Shown one piece after another: positions 15,822 to 23,787 of a stretch of 39,477 nt of DNA; within the stretch, counting starts at the first letter, position 1, and each line of letters opens with the position of its first letter. The stretch comes from Mucilaginibacter sp. (lineage in GTDB: Bacteria; Bacteroidota; Bacteroidia; Sphingobacteriales; Sphingobacteriaceae), in assembly GCA_025352225.1 (NCBI GenBank), contig JANXTT010000056.1, forward strand, positions 1 to 39,477, written 5' to 3'. The translations under genes were made by a program, and so were the position numbers. Below the pieces are notes generated by a model that was not told the DNA's origin, made no database searches, and saw only the letters and a program-made list of their open reading frames with translations.

Positions 15822-16856
15822 ATGCAAAATAAAATAGACCAATACAGCGCCGAGATCAATGCCTTCGTTCCTGCTAATGCAGATGAATTGGAAATATTCA
15901 GAATAAAATTTTTAGGTACCAAGGGGATTATTAAAGATCTGTTTGAGCAATTTAAAATTGTTGGCCCAGAAGAAAAACGGGTTTTTGGTAAGGTTCTGAA
16001 CCAATTTAAACAATTGGCAGAGGCAAAATACAATGAACTAAAAGAAAGTTATAATTCCGAAATTGTAAATCCTAAATCCGAAATAGACTTAACCCTTGCG
16101 GGAGAAGGTTTTGCTGTAGGATCGCGACATCCTTTATCGCTCATCCGTAACGAAATCATCGATATATTTAAGCGTTTAGGCTTTGTTGTTGCCGAAGGCC
16201 CTGAAATAGAGGACGATTGGCATAACTTCTCTGCCCTGAACTTCCCCGAAGAGCACCCGGCAAGAGATATGCAAGATACCTTTTTCATTAAAAAAAATAC
16301 AGGGAAAGACGATATCGCATTAAGAACGCATACCTCATCGGTACAAGTGCGCATGATGGAAGCTGGCAAACCACCTTTCCGCGCTATTATGCCGGGGCGT
16401 GTTTATCGTAACGAGGCTATATCGGCAAGGGCGCATTGTTTTTTTCACCAGGTTGAGGGTTTATATGTTGATGAAAACGTATCATTCGCCGATCTTAAAC
16501 AAACGCTGTATCATTTTGTACAGGAGCTTTACGGCGAGGGTACCCAAGTTCGCTTCCGCCCGTCGTACTTCCCATTTACCGAACCATCTGCCGAAATGGA
16601 TGTATCATGCAGTATTTGTAAGGGCGCCGGCTGCACCATGTGTAAACATTCGGGATGGGTTGAAATTTTAGGTTGCGGCATGGTTGACCCTAATGTGCTT
16701 GAAAACTGCGGAATAGACAGTAAAAAATATACCGGTTTTGCTTTTGGAATGGGTATTGAGCGTATTGCTAATTTAAAATATGTGATCCGCGACCTGCGCT
16801 TATTCTCTGAAAATGATGTGCGCTTTTTAAATCAATTCAAAACGGAGATCATTTAA
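15822..16856 (+). CDS. pheS: phenylalanyl-tRNA synthetase alpha subunit
   Basis: This 344-residue catalytic subunit of the class II alpha2-beta2 enzyme charges tRNA-Phe. An N-terminal coiled coil (about 1-90) is followed by the catalytic core: HPARDMQDTFF, RTHTSSVQVRMM, motif 2 GRVYRNEAISARAHCFFHQVEG, FPFTEPSAEMDVSC, and motif 3 GFAFGMGIERIANLKY. A Cys cluster (CSICKGAGCTMCKHSGW) is standard for many bacterial PheS. The ATG at 15822 is preferred; the TTG at 15777 adds non-conserved residues. pheT is not adjacent, so the two subunit genes are unlinked here. Confidence 0.97.
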   Translation: MQNKIDQYSAEINAFVPANADELEIFRIKFLGTKGIIKDLFEQFKIVGPEEKRVFGKVLNQFKQLAEAKYNELKESYNSEIVNPKSEIDLTLAGEGFAVGSRHPLSLIRNEIIDIFKRLGFVVAEGPEIEDDWHNFSALNFPEEHPARDMQDTFFIKKNTGKDDIALRTHTSSVQVRMMEAGKPPFRAIMPGRVYRNEAISARAHCFFHQVEGLYVDENVSFADLKQTLYHFVQELYGEGTQVRFRPSYFPFTEPSAEMDVSCSICKGAGCTMCKHSGWVEILGCGMVDPNVLENCGIDSKKYTGFAFGMGIERIANLKYVIRDLRLFSENDVRFLNQFKTEII

Positions 16857-16927
16857 TCAAACACTTGCGTATAATAATAAAACCATTCAAGCCTGATAAA
16901 TCGTAATTATATTAAGGGCATCAATAA

Positions 16928-17341
16928 ATGAAAAAATACCATCTGCTGATTATCTGCTTAACTTTTTTTTCCTGCGGGAAAACACAAGAGGGTTATATAC
17001 CAGATGTAGCAGTAAATTTCACTTCGCCGTTATCAGACCCGCGTTTAAACCGTTTAAGCAGTGCTGGTGGCGCGGTAGCTATTGCGGGTTATGGTGTTGC
17101 CGGGTTAATTATTTACCGCAAACCCGATGGCAGCTATGCCGCTTTTGACCGCTGTAGCAGCTATCAACCAGAGAAACGTTGCGCCGTTACTGTTGACGAC
17201 CCAAGCCTTACCGTTACCGACCCATGCAGCGGCTCTAAATTCTCGCTAAATGATGGCTCGCCGGTAAAGGCCCCCGCAACACGGTCGCTAAAATCATATT
17301 CGGTAAGTTACTATAATAATGAGATATTTGTATCCAACTAA
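16928..17341 (+). CDS. Rieske-fold lipoprotein lacking the Fe-S histidines
   Basis: This 137-residue protein has a lipoprotein signal (lipobox FFSC, C16). The remainder follows the Rieske pattern: YAAFDRCSSYQPEKRC (74-85) stands where AFDxxCxHxxC is expected, and VTDPCSGSKFSLNDGSPVKAPATRSLKSYSV (96-126) matches PCHGSxFxLxDGxxxxGPAxxxLxxYxV. Both histidine ligands are missing (S78 in CSS, S103 in CSGS), while C76 and C100 remain with an extra C85. The protein can hardly hold a normal [2Fe-2S] cluster, so it is either a structural relative or binds something else. It lies 2 bases before a TetR gene, suggesting a shared transcript. Confidence 0.72.
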   Translation: MKKYHLLIICLTFFSCGKTQEGYIPDVAVNFTSPLSDPRLNRLSSAGGAVAIAGYGVAGLIIYRKPDGSYAAFDRCSSYQPEKRCAVTVDDPSLTVTDPCSGSKFSLNDGSPVKAPATRSLKSYSVSYYNNEIFVSN

Positions 17342-17343
17342 AA

Positions 17344-17925
17344 ATGGAAGTCGATAAAATAAAAGAAAGCATCAAGCGTTCGGCACAAGAGTTGTTCCGG
17401 AAATTCGGCTACCATAAAACAAGCGTAAACGAGATTGCCAAAAGGGCCAAAATCGCTAAAGCTACTATTTACAAATATTTTGACAGCAAGGAAGATGTTT
17501 TGCATGCCCTGCTGATGGATTATATTAAGGTAAGTGTTGATGATCTCATTCATAACTACAACAGCGAAATGGATGAAGAAACACATTTGACTAACCTCAT
17601 CATGAAAACCAGCCGCCTCTCATACACCATTTGTAATGAGTTTATTGGCTGGGATTTTATTCGCGAATCGGCCAACTCGCAGGATTTTTTAAAAAGCTTA
17701 TCCAATGAACTGGAAGAGCTGCTCATCAGCTCGTTCACCAAGGTAAGCGACTTTCGTAAAGATGAAACCTACCCCCAAAGGCTGCGTTTTCTTATCAAAT
17801 CAAGCAAAAGCATTGTTTTTAGCTTCGCATTTACTTCGGTAAGCGACTCCGATGTGCGTAAAAATTTTGTATCCTTCCAAAAAGAGATATTGCCTTATTT
17901 GGTTAAGGCGGCGATTAAGGAGTAA
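17344..17925 (+). CDS. TetR/AcrR-family transcriptional regulator
   Basis: This 193-residue regulator has an N-terminal TetR DNA-binding domain (about 6-53): IKRSAQELFRKFGYHKTSVNEIAKRAKIAKATIYKYFDSKEDVL, with the recognition helix around AKATIYKYF. The C-terminal domain (about 60-190) is helical and variable, for ligand and dimer contacts, with no feature that names a ligand. It starts 2 bases after the Rieske-like lipoprotein gene. No efflux or fatty-acid gene is adjacent, so the target is unknown. Autoregulation of the pair is a reasonable guess. Confidence 0.92.
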   Translation: MEVDKIKESIKRSAQELFRKFGYHKTSVNEIAKRAKIAKATIYKYFDSKEDVLHALLMDYIKVSVDDLIHNYNSEMDEETHLTNLIMKTSRLSYTICNEFIGWDFIRESANSQDFLKSLSNELEELLISSFTKVSDFRKDETYPQRLRFLIKSSKSIVFSFAFTSVSDSDVRKNFVSFQKEILPYLVKAAIKE

Positions 17926-18035
17926 ATTATAGCGGAGCAGAAAAAATCAATGCTTGATTTATCCTATTAAACTTATATCTTCAGAAAATCATAACAGAAT
18001 AGTACAAATTTTTATTTTGAATTAAATATCCGGGT

Positions 18036-18782
18036 ATGTTTTTTGAGTATAATTATTTCTATTACTTAACTATAGGGCTGCAAGTAATTTGCGCAATCCA
18101 CTGTATCAAAAATGGCAATCAATCCAAATGGATATGGTTGATCATATTTCTGCCTATTATTGGGTGTATCGCTTATATTTATACGGAGATGGGCTCATCA
18201 AAAAATTTAATAAAATCTAAACTAGATGTTGGTGCTATAATTAATCCGGGTGGAAGGATTAAAAAGCTGGAAGACAATGTACGGTTCACGGACACATTTG
18301 CCAATAAGATAAAATTAGCTGATGCTTACCTCGCATCCGGCAATACCGAAAAAGCTATAGCAATTTATGAGGCCAGCCTAAAAGGAACTTTTGCAGATAA
18401 CGAACATGCCTTATCGCAGCTCAGCATGGCTTATTTTGAACAGCAAAGGTATGAAGACGCAATCGAGACGGCTCAAAAAATATGCAAATCGCAACGGTTC
18501 ATCCGTTCAAGGGCTCATATATTGTATGCCTTAGCACTTGAAAATTCAGGCAAAGCTGAACAATCTGAGAAAGAATTTAAGGCAATGAAGGGCCGTTATT
18601 CGTGCTTTGAGCACCGCTATCAATACAGCCAGTTTCTAAAAAGGGCCGGCAGAGAAGCTGATGCCTGTTCAATTTTGCAAGAAATGCTTGACGAAGTGCC
18701 CCATCTGAGCTCAGTAGAAAAGAAGGCTGGCCGCACCTGGTTTATTAAGTCAAAAGAAGACTTGAGAACTATGGAATCCTAA
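18036..18782 (+). CDS. membrane-anchored TPR protein with PLDc_N-like N-terminus
   Basis: This 248-residue protein has two membrane segments at about 8-25 and 33-50 (YLTIGLQVICAIHCIKNG, WIWLIIFLPIIGCIAYIY), a layout resembling the PLDc_N anchor of cardiolipin synthases and related proteins. A soluble part (about 70-245) follows with tetratricopeptide-type repeats, for example KIKLADAYLASGNTEKAIAIYEASL and ALSQLSMAYFEQQRYEDAIETAQKI. It is probably a scaffold at the inner membrane. No phospholipase HKD motif is present. The gene seems to be transcribed alone. Its partner is unknown. Confidence 0.75.
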   Translation: MFFEYNYFYYLTIGLQVICAIHCIKNGNQSKWIWLIIFLPIIGCIAYIYTEMGSSKNLIKSKLDVGAIINPGGRIKKLEDNVRFTDTFANKIKLADAYLASGNTEKAIAIYEASLKGTFADNEHALSQLSMAYFEQQRYEDAIETAQKICKSQRFIRSRAHILYALALENSGKAEQSEKEFKAMKGRYSCFEHRYQYSQFLKRAGREADACSILQEMLDEVPHLSSVEKKAGRTWFIKSKEDLRTMES

Positions 18783-18813
18783 AAAACACTCCAAAAAATA
18801 TTTTACTCAACCT

Positions 18814-18845
18814 ATTGTAATATTAAATTATTTATATTTACTTTG
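18814..18845 (+). promoter_or_regulatory. putative promoter before the small membrane gene and creD
   Basis: ATTG (18814-18817) and TTACTTTG (18838-18845, one mismatch to TAnnTTTG) are 20 bases apart. The palindrome at 18840-18856 overlaps the -7 box and the expected transcription start, a good position for repression. Confidence 0.45.
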
Positions 18846-18856
18846 TAGTGCAAAGT
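18840..18856. promoter_or_regulatory. palindromic operator-like site, copy 1
   Basis: ACTTTG-TAGTG-CAAAGT is a perfect 6-base inverted repeat with a 5-base spacer, followed by ACTTTT. It overlaps the predicted -7 box. A near-identical copy lies 132 bases downstream (18972-18988). The binding protein is unknown, but a winged-helix dimer would fit. Confidence 0.5.
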
Positions 18857-18880
18857 ACTTTTAATTAAACGCTTTTCATT

Positions 18881-19123
18881 ATGGCATACATTAAAAACAC
18901 ACACCTTCCCATTACCAAACAATTGATGCTGCAGCGTACTGTAAGCAGGCAAGCTATTTTTTTGTCTAATAACTTTGAATTACAAAGTACTTTTTATAAC
19001 GAAACTACAAAAAACCCACCACGCAGAAGAAACCCCATCGCCAAAAACGAACAGCTTTTGATCCAGCTGACTATTATAATTACGCTTCTGCTCACGGCGC
19101 TATATTATTTGCCTTATCCCTAA
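18881..19123 (+). CDS. small membrane protein upstream of creD
   Basis: I do not recognise this 80-residue protein. Residues 1-57 are polar and contain a basic-Pro stretch (NPPRRRNPIAKNEQ). Residues 58-76 form one membrane helix (LIQLTIIITLLLTALYYL). By position it is the first gene of the creD transcript, ending 47 bases before creD. The second copy of the ACTTTG-N5-CAAAGT palindrome falls inside codons 31-36, so part of the reading frame may be a second regulatory region that happens to be open. From memory, creD in Bacteroidota is often preceded by a winged-helix regulator gene, which is absent here. Confidence 0.45.
   Translation: MAYIKNTHLPITKQLMLQRTVSRQAIFLSNNFELQSTFYNETTKNPPRRRNPIAKNEQLLIQLTIIITLLLTALYYLPYP
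18972..18988. promoter_or_regulatory. palindromic operator-like site, copy 2
   Basis: ACTTTG-AATTA-CAAAGT, followed by ACTTTTT, repeats copy 1 (18840-18856) with changes only in the spacer and the far flank. TAACTTTG (18970-18977) forms an exact -7 box on the site, but no -33 box is seen. It could be a second operator controlling creD. Confidence 0.5.
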
Positions 19124-19170
19124 AACTCCATTAACGCTTAACAAACCATAAATCACTTAAAAACAAAAAC

Positions 19171-20508
19171 ATGATACAAGAAGTTGACGATCAAGTACAA
19201 AAAAACTGGAAGAACTCCATTCTGGTTAAACTGGCAATAATTGCTATACTCATCCTGGTATTGCTTATCCCATCATCATGGATACAAAGCATGATAAACG
19301 AACGGGAAGAATCGCAGCAACAAATGGTTAACGGCATATCAGATAAATGGTCGGGGAGCCAGCTTATACAAGGGCCGGTATTAGTTATCCCCTACAAAAA
19401 ACTGATCAACGAAACCGATAATAACAATAAAGCCGTAACCAGGGTATCCATTGAAAATGCCTATATCTTACCTGAAAACCTAAACATAAAAGCTGGCGTA
19501 AAAACAGAGGTATTTCACCGCGGTATTATTGATGCCACTGTATACAATGCCAAAATCTCATTGCAAGGTAATTTTAACAAGGTATATTTGAGCAAATTGG
19601 GGATAGACCCTGCCCTGCTCTTATTTGATAAAGCCAGGCTGATATTTAGTTTATCTGATTTGAAAGGCTTAAAAAGCAACCCGGTAGTACATATACAAGG
19701 CCAACAATTTTTGCCTGAACCCAGTTATGATAAAACGCCCTTTGATAAAGGCTTACAAGTAAGTTTTACGGCCCCGAAAGATGCAGATTTTACTTTTAGT
19801 TATGACCTTGATTTAAAGGGGACTAATGAATTAAGCTTTTTACATACCGGCAAAACAACTGATGTTGAAATAACCAGCGACTGGAACAGCCCTAGCTTTG
19901 ATGGCCGTTACTTGCCCGATACCCGCCATATCACCAAAACGGGATTTAATGCCAAATGGAGAATGCTTTATTATAACAGGCCATTTCCGCAACAATGGCT
20001 AAATGACGATACTGTATTAACCAGTAAAAAAAGTACCGACGAAGCTGTATTTGGCGTAAAATTTAATTTACCTGTTGACCAGTACCGCAAAACCATGCGC
20101 ACTACAAAATATTCTTCGCTTATTATACTGCTCACTTTTGTGTCGTTATTTTTAACAGAGATGATCCGCAAACAGCGCATCCACTTGTTTAATTATATAT
20201 TAATAGGTGCCTCCATGATAGTATATTATACCTTGCTCCTGTCCTTTGCAGAGCATTTGGGGTATGATATTGCCTATCTCATCTCATCATTGTCTACAAT
20301 CACGCTCATATCCTGGTTTACTGCATCATTAATGGCCAATAAACAGGTAGCATTATTATTTGGCTCCATACTAACTACCTTCTATGGGTTCATTTATGTT
20401 TTAATCCAGTTGGAAGAGCTATCATTATTGATAGGCAGCATCGCTTTATTTGTTATTGTAGCGCTGCTCATGTATTTCTCCCGAAAAATAAATTGGGAAA
20501 AACATTAG
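19171..20508 (+). CDS. creD: CreD-like inner-membrane protein
   Basis: This 445-residue protein matches the CreD (cell envelope integrity, Inner_membrane_CreD) family. It has one membrane helix near 20-40 (ILVKLAIIAILILVLLIPSSW), then a large periplasmic domain with the family start IQSMINEREESQQQMVNGISDKWSG-Q-I-GPVLVIPY, and four or five closely spaced helices in the last 140 residues (about 313-440). In gamma-proteobacteria creD belongs to the CreBC regulon and affects envelope stress and colicin/beta-lactam tolerance. No CreBC genes are present here, so control is likely through the palindromes upstream. The biochemical role is unknown. Confidence 0.92.
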   Translation: MIQEVDDQVQKNWKNSILVKLAIIAILILVLLIPSSWIQSMINEREESQQQMVNGISDKWSGSQLIQGPVLVIPYKKLINETDNNNKAVTRVSIENAYILPENLNIKAGVKTEVFHRGIIDATVYNAKISLQGNFNKVYLSKLGIDPALLLFDKARLIFSLSDLKGLKSNPVVHIQGQQFLPEPSYDKTPFDKGLQVSFTAPKDADFTFSYDLDLKGTNELSFLHTGKTTDVEITSDWNSPSFDGRYLPDTRHITKTGFNAKWRMLYYNRPFPQQWLNDDTVLTSKKSTDEAVFGVKFNLPVDQYRKTMRTTKYSSLIILLTFVSLFLTEMIRKQRIHLFNYILIGASMIVYYTLLLSFAEHLGYDIAYLISSLSTITLISWFTASLMANKQVALLFGSILTTFYGFIYVLIQLEELSLLIGSIALFVIVALLMYFSRKINWEKH

Positions 20509-20518
20509 TCGGTAATTT

Positions 20519-20562
20519 AGCGAATGCTTTGGCAGCTTTAACAAGCGATCAAAACATTCGCT
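20519..20562. repeat. inverted repeat after creD
   Basis: AGCGAATG (20519-20526) and CATTCGCT (20555-20562) are perfect 8-base inverted repeats with a 28-base spacer, starting 11 bases after the creD stop. No U-run follows on either strand, so it is not a standard terminator. The rest of the stretch up to 20585 holds only short AT-rich inverted repeats. Confidence 0.4.
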
Positions 20563-20585
20563 ACTTGTATAAATACAAAAACCAA

Positions 20586-20617
20586 TTTGGTTTTAAGTAT
20601 GTTTATTGGTATATTAG
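20586..20617 (+). promoter_or_regulatory. putative promoter of a small gene
   Basis: TTTG (20586-20589), a 20-base spacer and TATATTAG (20610-20617, one mismatch to TAnnTTTG) match the Bacteroidota promoter layout and lie 24 bases before the ATG of the 36-codon frame at 20642. Confidence 0.5.
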
Positions 20618-20641
20618 CATAATAACGTTAACAAAACAGCA

Positions 20642-20752
20642 ATGAGTCGCGAACTGTTAGAATTTTCAGGGATGATTGATGAGCAATTTGAATTAGCTGA
20701 CACTAAAGAAATTGAAGGATTTTGGGATTTGATTTTAGTTTGGTTCATCTGA
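20642..20752 (+). CDS. possible small protein of 36 residues
   Basis: A short frame (starting MSRELLEFSGMIDEQFEL and ending ILVWFI) lies in the 342-base gap between creD and rlmD. It is acidic in the first two thirds and hydrophobic at the end, which could form a membrane-binding tail. Support comes from a well-spaced promoter with a leader of about 20 bases and from the absence of any other gene here. I recognise no family, and a chance frame or a remnant of a longer gene remains possible. Confidence 0.35.
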   Translation: MSRELLEFSGMIDEQFELADTKEIEGFWDLILVWFI

Positions 20753-20850
20753 TTTAATTACAACATCTGTTTAAGCACTTATACAAAGGGCCGGTGGTAT
20801 TTTGCGCCTATACTTAGCATATTCCATTTTTCAGTTTAACTTTGCAGCTC

Positions 20851-22275
20851 ATGGGTAAAAGAACTGAATTTACTAAAAAAATTATTGAGAACATCTCCAT
20901 CATTGATATTGCTGATGAAGGAAAAGGAATAGGCAAAACCGACGAGCTAGTGGTTTTTGTAGAAAAAGCTATTCCCGGCGATGTGGTTGACGTAGAAGTT
21001 TATAAAAAGAAAAAGAACTTCGCCGAAGGCAAAATAGCAAAACTGATAACCCCATCGGCGTATCGAACTGAAGCTTTTTGTGAACATTTTGGCACCTGCG
21101 GCGGCTGTAAATGGCAGCACATGGTATACGATGCCCAACTGGTTTATAAGCAAAAAAGTGTTACCGATGCTTTACAACGCCTGGGTAAAATTGAGCTTAC
21201 AGGCTTATACCCTATCTTGCCTTCCAAACAAACTGTTTATTACCGCAACAAGCTCGAATACACTTTCTCTAACAAACGCTGGTTGTACGATGGCGAGAAC
21301 CGGGAAGATAATATAGATATGAACGCGCTGGGTTTTCATGTGCCGGGCCGTTTTGATAAGATATTGAATGTACAACACTGTTATCTGCAAGCCGACCCAT
21401 CCAACCAGATTCGTAACCGCATCCGCGATTATGCTTTGGAGCATCAATTAAGCTTTTATGATTTGCGTGCCCACGAAGGTGTTTTACGTAACCTCATTAT
21501 CCGTACATCCACAACGGGCGAACTAATGGCCATTGTTGTTTTTGCTTACGCGGACGAGGAGCAGATCAATGGGTTAATGAGTTTTGTAGCTGCCGAATTT
21601 CCGCAGATCACATCCTTACTATACATTGTTAACCACAAAAAGAACGATACTATTTTTGATCAGGACGTAACGGTTTACCGGGGCGAGGCTTATATACACG
21701 AAGAAATGAATGGGATCCGTTTCCGCATCGGGCCAAAATCATTTTACCAAACTAATTCTGAACAAGCTTTGCACCTGTATGAAATTACCCGGGACTTTGC
21801 CGGTTTTAAGGGCGATGAATTAGTATACGATTTGTACACTGGTGCCGGAACCATTGCTAATTTTATTGCCGCCAGCGTTAAACAGGTTATTGGTGTTGAA
21901 TATGTACCACAGGCTATTGAAGACGCCAAGGTTAACTCGGCTATTAATAATATTACCAATACTAAATTTTTTGCTGGTGATATGAAAGATGTATTGGTTG
22001 CTGGCTTTGTAGCCGAACATGGCAAGCCCGATGTTATTATAACCGACCCACCACGGGCGGGCATGCACCCGGATGTGGTAAACCGTTTAATGGAAATTGA
22101 AGCCGATAAAATTGTTTACGTAAGCTGCAATGCCGCTACACAGGCCCGCGACCTGCTGGTACTTAAAGAAAAATATGATGTGGTGAAAATTCAGCCTGTG
22201 GATATGTTTCCACATACGCAACATGTAGAAAACGTAATCTTATTACAGTTACGAATAACACCTTTAATAAACTAA
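20851..22275 (+). CDS. rlmD: 23S rRNA (uracil-C5)-methyltransferase, RlmD/RumA type
   Basis: This 474-residue SAM-dependent RNA m5U methyltransferase has an N-terminal TRAM domain (about 10-70). The Fe-S binding Cys set is C77-x5-C83-x2-C86 (CEHFGTCGGCKWQH). The methylase core has SFYQTNSEQA, the SAM motif VYDLYTGAGTIANFIA, GVEYVPQAIEDA and TDPPRAGMHPDVV, and the catalytic Cys is in VYVSCNAATQARDL. It should act on 23S rRNA, but Bacteroidota RumA-like enzymes can differ in target uridine (1939 or 747). The ATG at 20851 is preferred over a TTG three codons upstream. The next gene follows by 17 bases. Confidence 0.93.
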   Translation: MGKRTEFTKKIIENISIIDIADEGKGIGKTDELVVFVEKAIPGDVVDVEVYKKKKNFAEGKIAKLITPSAYRTEAFCEHFGTCGGCKWQHMVYDAQLVYKQKSVTDALQRLGKIELTGLYPILPSKQTVYYRNKLEYTFSNKRWLYDGENREDNIDMNALGFHVPGRFDKILNVQHCYLQADPSNQIRNRIRDYALEHQLSFYDLRAHEGVLRNLIIRTSTTGELMAIVVFAYADEEQINGLMSFVAAEFPQITSLLYIVNHKKNDTIFDQDVTVYRGEAYIHEEMNGIRFRIGPKSFYQTNSEQALHLYEITRDFAGFKGDELVYDLYTGAGTIANFIAASVKQVIGVEYVPQAIEDAKVNSAINNITNTKFFAGDMKDVLVAGFVAEHGKPDVIITDPPRAGMHPDVVNRLMEIEADKIVYVSCNAATQARDLLVLKEKYDVVKIQPVDMFPHTQHVENVILLQLRITPLIN

Positions 22276-22292
22276 CAAAGTCTGGCGCAGCT

Positions 22293-22709
22293 ATGCCAGG
22301 CCCTATGCTTAATACTATGGATCCCGAAGAACTGTTAAACGAAAATAAAAACGAACCCGAAAAAGAAAGCCCGCTTACAAGTTTGGAATCGGATTTAAAG
22401 CTGTACCATGAGTCTATTCGCGAGGTAGCTATTGAGATTATGGTGGAAGGAATTTCGGCTTACCCAATATTTATAGCCCACCAGCACGAGGTTAAGCTTG
22501 GAGAGATGATTTTAGACCGGATGGAGCTAAACACCAACTGGACCATCAACGCGTCAACTTTGGAAGAATTTATTGAGGCCGGTGTAATTAAAAAAGACCT
22601 GAAAGAGCGTTTTTTAAAAACCTATAAAAAGCCAGAAGATTTTATATGCCTGTTTGTGGTTGTTCCCGAGGGGGCTAACTTTGTGTTTTATCCTTACAAC
22701 AAGCATTAA
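22293..22709 (+). CDS. conserved hypothetical protein after rlmD
   Basis: I do not recognise a named family in this 138-residue soluble protein. It has an acidic N-terminal linker (about 8-35, rich in Glu, Asn and Lys) and then a compact alpha/beta part (40-136) with YPIFIAHQHEVKLGEMILDRMELNTNWTINAS and a final LFVVVPEGANFVFYPY. It looks like a small Bacteroidota-specific cytoplasmic protein. Starts at 22305 or 22317 would trim a few non-conserved residues. It lies 17 bases after rlmD and 61 before the phosphoribosyltransferase gene, so co-transcription is likely. Confidence 0.7.
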   Translation: MPGPMLNTMDPEELLNENKNEPEKESPLTSLESDLKLYHESIREVAIEIMVEGISAYPIFIAHQHEVKLGEMILDRMELNTNWTINASTLEEFIEAGVIKKDLKERFLKTYKKPEDFICLFVVVPEGANFVFYPYNKH

Positions 22710-22770
22710 AATTTACCTTTATTAATTAAAGTACAGTTACTACCTTAGCAGGCAATACATTACTTGTACC

Positions 22771-23280
22771 ATGTCCGATAAAAAGATCCTCGTTTTAAAC
22801 CAGCAGCAAATACAGCAAAAAATTGACCGGATGGCTTACCAGGTGTTGGAGGATAACCTGGGCGAGGATGAAATTATTATAGCTGGAATATTACCCGGAG
22901 GTTATATTGTTGCCGAAAGGTTGAAGCGGGTTTTAGACCATATTGCACCCTTCAAAACCACGCTGGTTACTATTGCCCTTGATAAAGAGGGCTCTACTTT
23001 AGACGCCAAATTAAATGTTGAATTACAGGAATGCGCCAACAAGGTTATAATTTTGGTTGATGATGTTTTAAACAGGGGTAAATCATTGGCCTATGGCATG
23101 GGCATATTTTTTGATATCCCCGTTAAAAAAATGCGCACCCTGGTATTGGTTGACCGTAACCATAAAATATTCCCGATAGCTACCGATTTTACCGGGCTGG
23201 CCTTATCAACTGTATTGAAAGAGCATGTTGATGTGGTATTTAGTGAAGATGGCGGCGAGGATGCGGTTTATTTAAGGTAA
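22771..23280 (+). CDS. phosphoribosyltransferase-fold protein (PyrR/HPRT-like)
   Basis: This 169-residue type I PRTase-fold protein has the PRPP-binding loop VIILVDDVLNRGKSL (92-106), in which the two Asp residues bind ribose and Mg, and an earlier IIIAGILPGGYIVAERL hood. It resembles PyrR-type uracil phosphoribosyltransferases and other small purine/pyrimidine salvage enzymes. The substrate cannot be assigned, and no pyr operon is adjacent to suggest an attenuator role. Its 3' end overlaps the 3' end of aroK by 9 bases in convergent orientation. Confidence 0.85.
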   Translation: MSDKKILVLNQQQIQQKIDRMAYQVLEDNLGEDEIIIAGILPGGYIVAERLKRVLDHIAPFKTTLVTIALDKEGSTLDAKLNVELQECANKVIILVDDVLNRGKSLAYGMGIFFDIPVKKMRTLVLVDRNHKIFPIATDFTGLALSTVLKEHVDVVFSEDGGEDAVYLR

Positions 23281-23787
23281 TACTTTAACTAGCTCTATAA
23301 TGCCATCTACTGTTATTTTATTCCCGATAATATAATCTGCTTTTAGATAGAACTTCTCCCGATCTTTAAGCTTTGCCTCAATAAAATCTATTAAACCATC
23401 ACCTTCTAGGTTACTAATTAACGGCCTTTTATGCTTTTCATGTTCAAGTCTGCTTGCTAGCATTCCAGGTGTTAATTTTATATAAATAGTAGTACCCTGG
23501 GTATTCATCCAATCCATATTGTCAAAAAAACAGGGCAGCCCTCCCCCGGTTGATATGATGGCGTTCTTGGGATATACAATTTCTTTTAAAACCTTCGATT
23601 CCAGTTCGCGGAAATTAGTTTCGCCATGCGCAGCAAAGTAATCGGCGATGGTGACCCCGGTTTGCTGTTCTAATATTACGTCAAGATCAATAAAAGGATA
23701 GTTTAATTTGGCTGCCAGTTTACGGCCCAAGGTAGTTTTGCCACATCCCATAAAACCGACCAGAAATATGATTTCATGTTTAAGCAT
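23272..23787 (-). CDS. aroK: shikimate kinase
   Basis: This 171-residue kinase phosphorylates shikimate at the 3-hydroxyl in aromatic amino-acid synthesis. The P-loop is GFMGCGKTT (11-19), followed by FIDLDVILEQQTG (shikimate-binding Asp), FRELE (Arg for substrate), STGGGLPC and the lid Arg in HKRPLI. Length is normal. Its ATG lies inside the last codons of higA (8-base overlap ATGCTTAA), so the gene is translationally coupled to the upstream toxin-antitoxin pair, which is unusual for a core biosynthetic gene. Confidence 0.95.
   Translation of the reverse strand: MLKHEIIFLVGFMGCGKTTLGRKLAAKLNYPFIDLDVILEQQTGVTIADYFAAHGETNFRELESKVLKEIVYPKNAIISTGGGLPCFFDNMDWMNTQGTTIYIKLTPGMLASRLEHEKHKRPLISNLEGDGLIDFIEAKLKDREKFYLKADYIIGNKITVDGIIELVKVLP

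Noticed and set aside
16615..16680. Cys cluster in PheS as a novel zinc insertion
   Set aside because: A CxxCxGxGCxxCxxxGW segment is usual in many bacterial PheS proteins.
20519..20562. Inverted repeat after creD as a terminator
   Set aside because: The spacer is 28 bases and no U-run follows, so it was listed only as a repeat.
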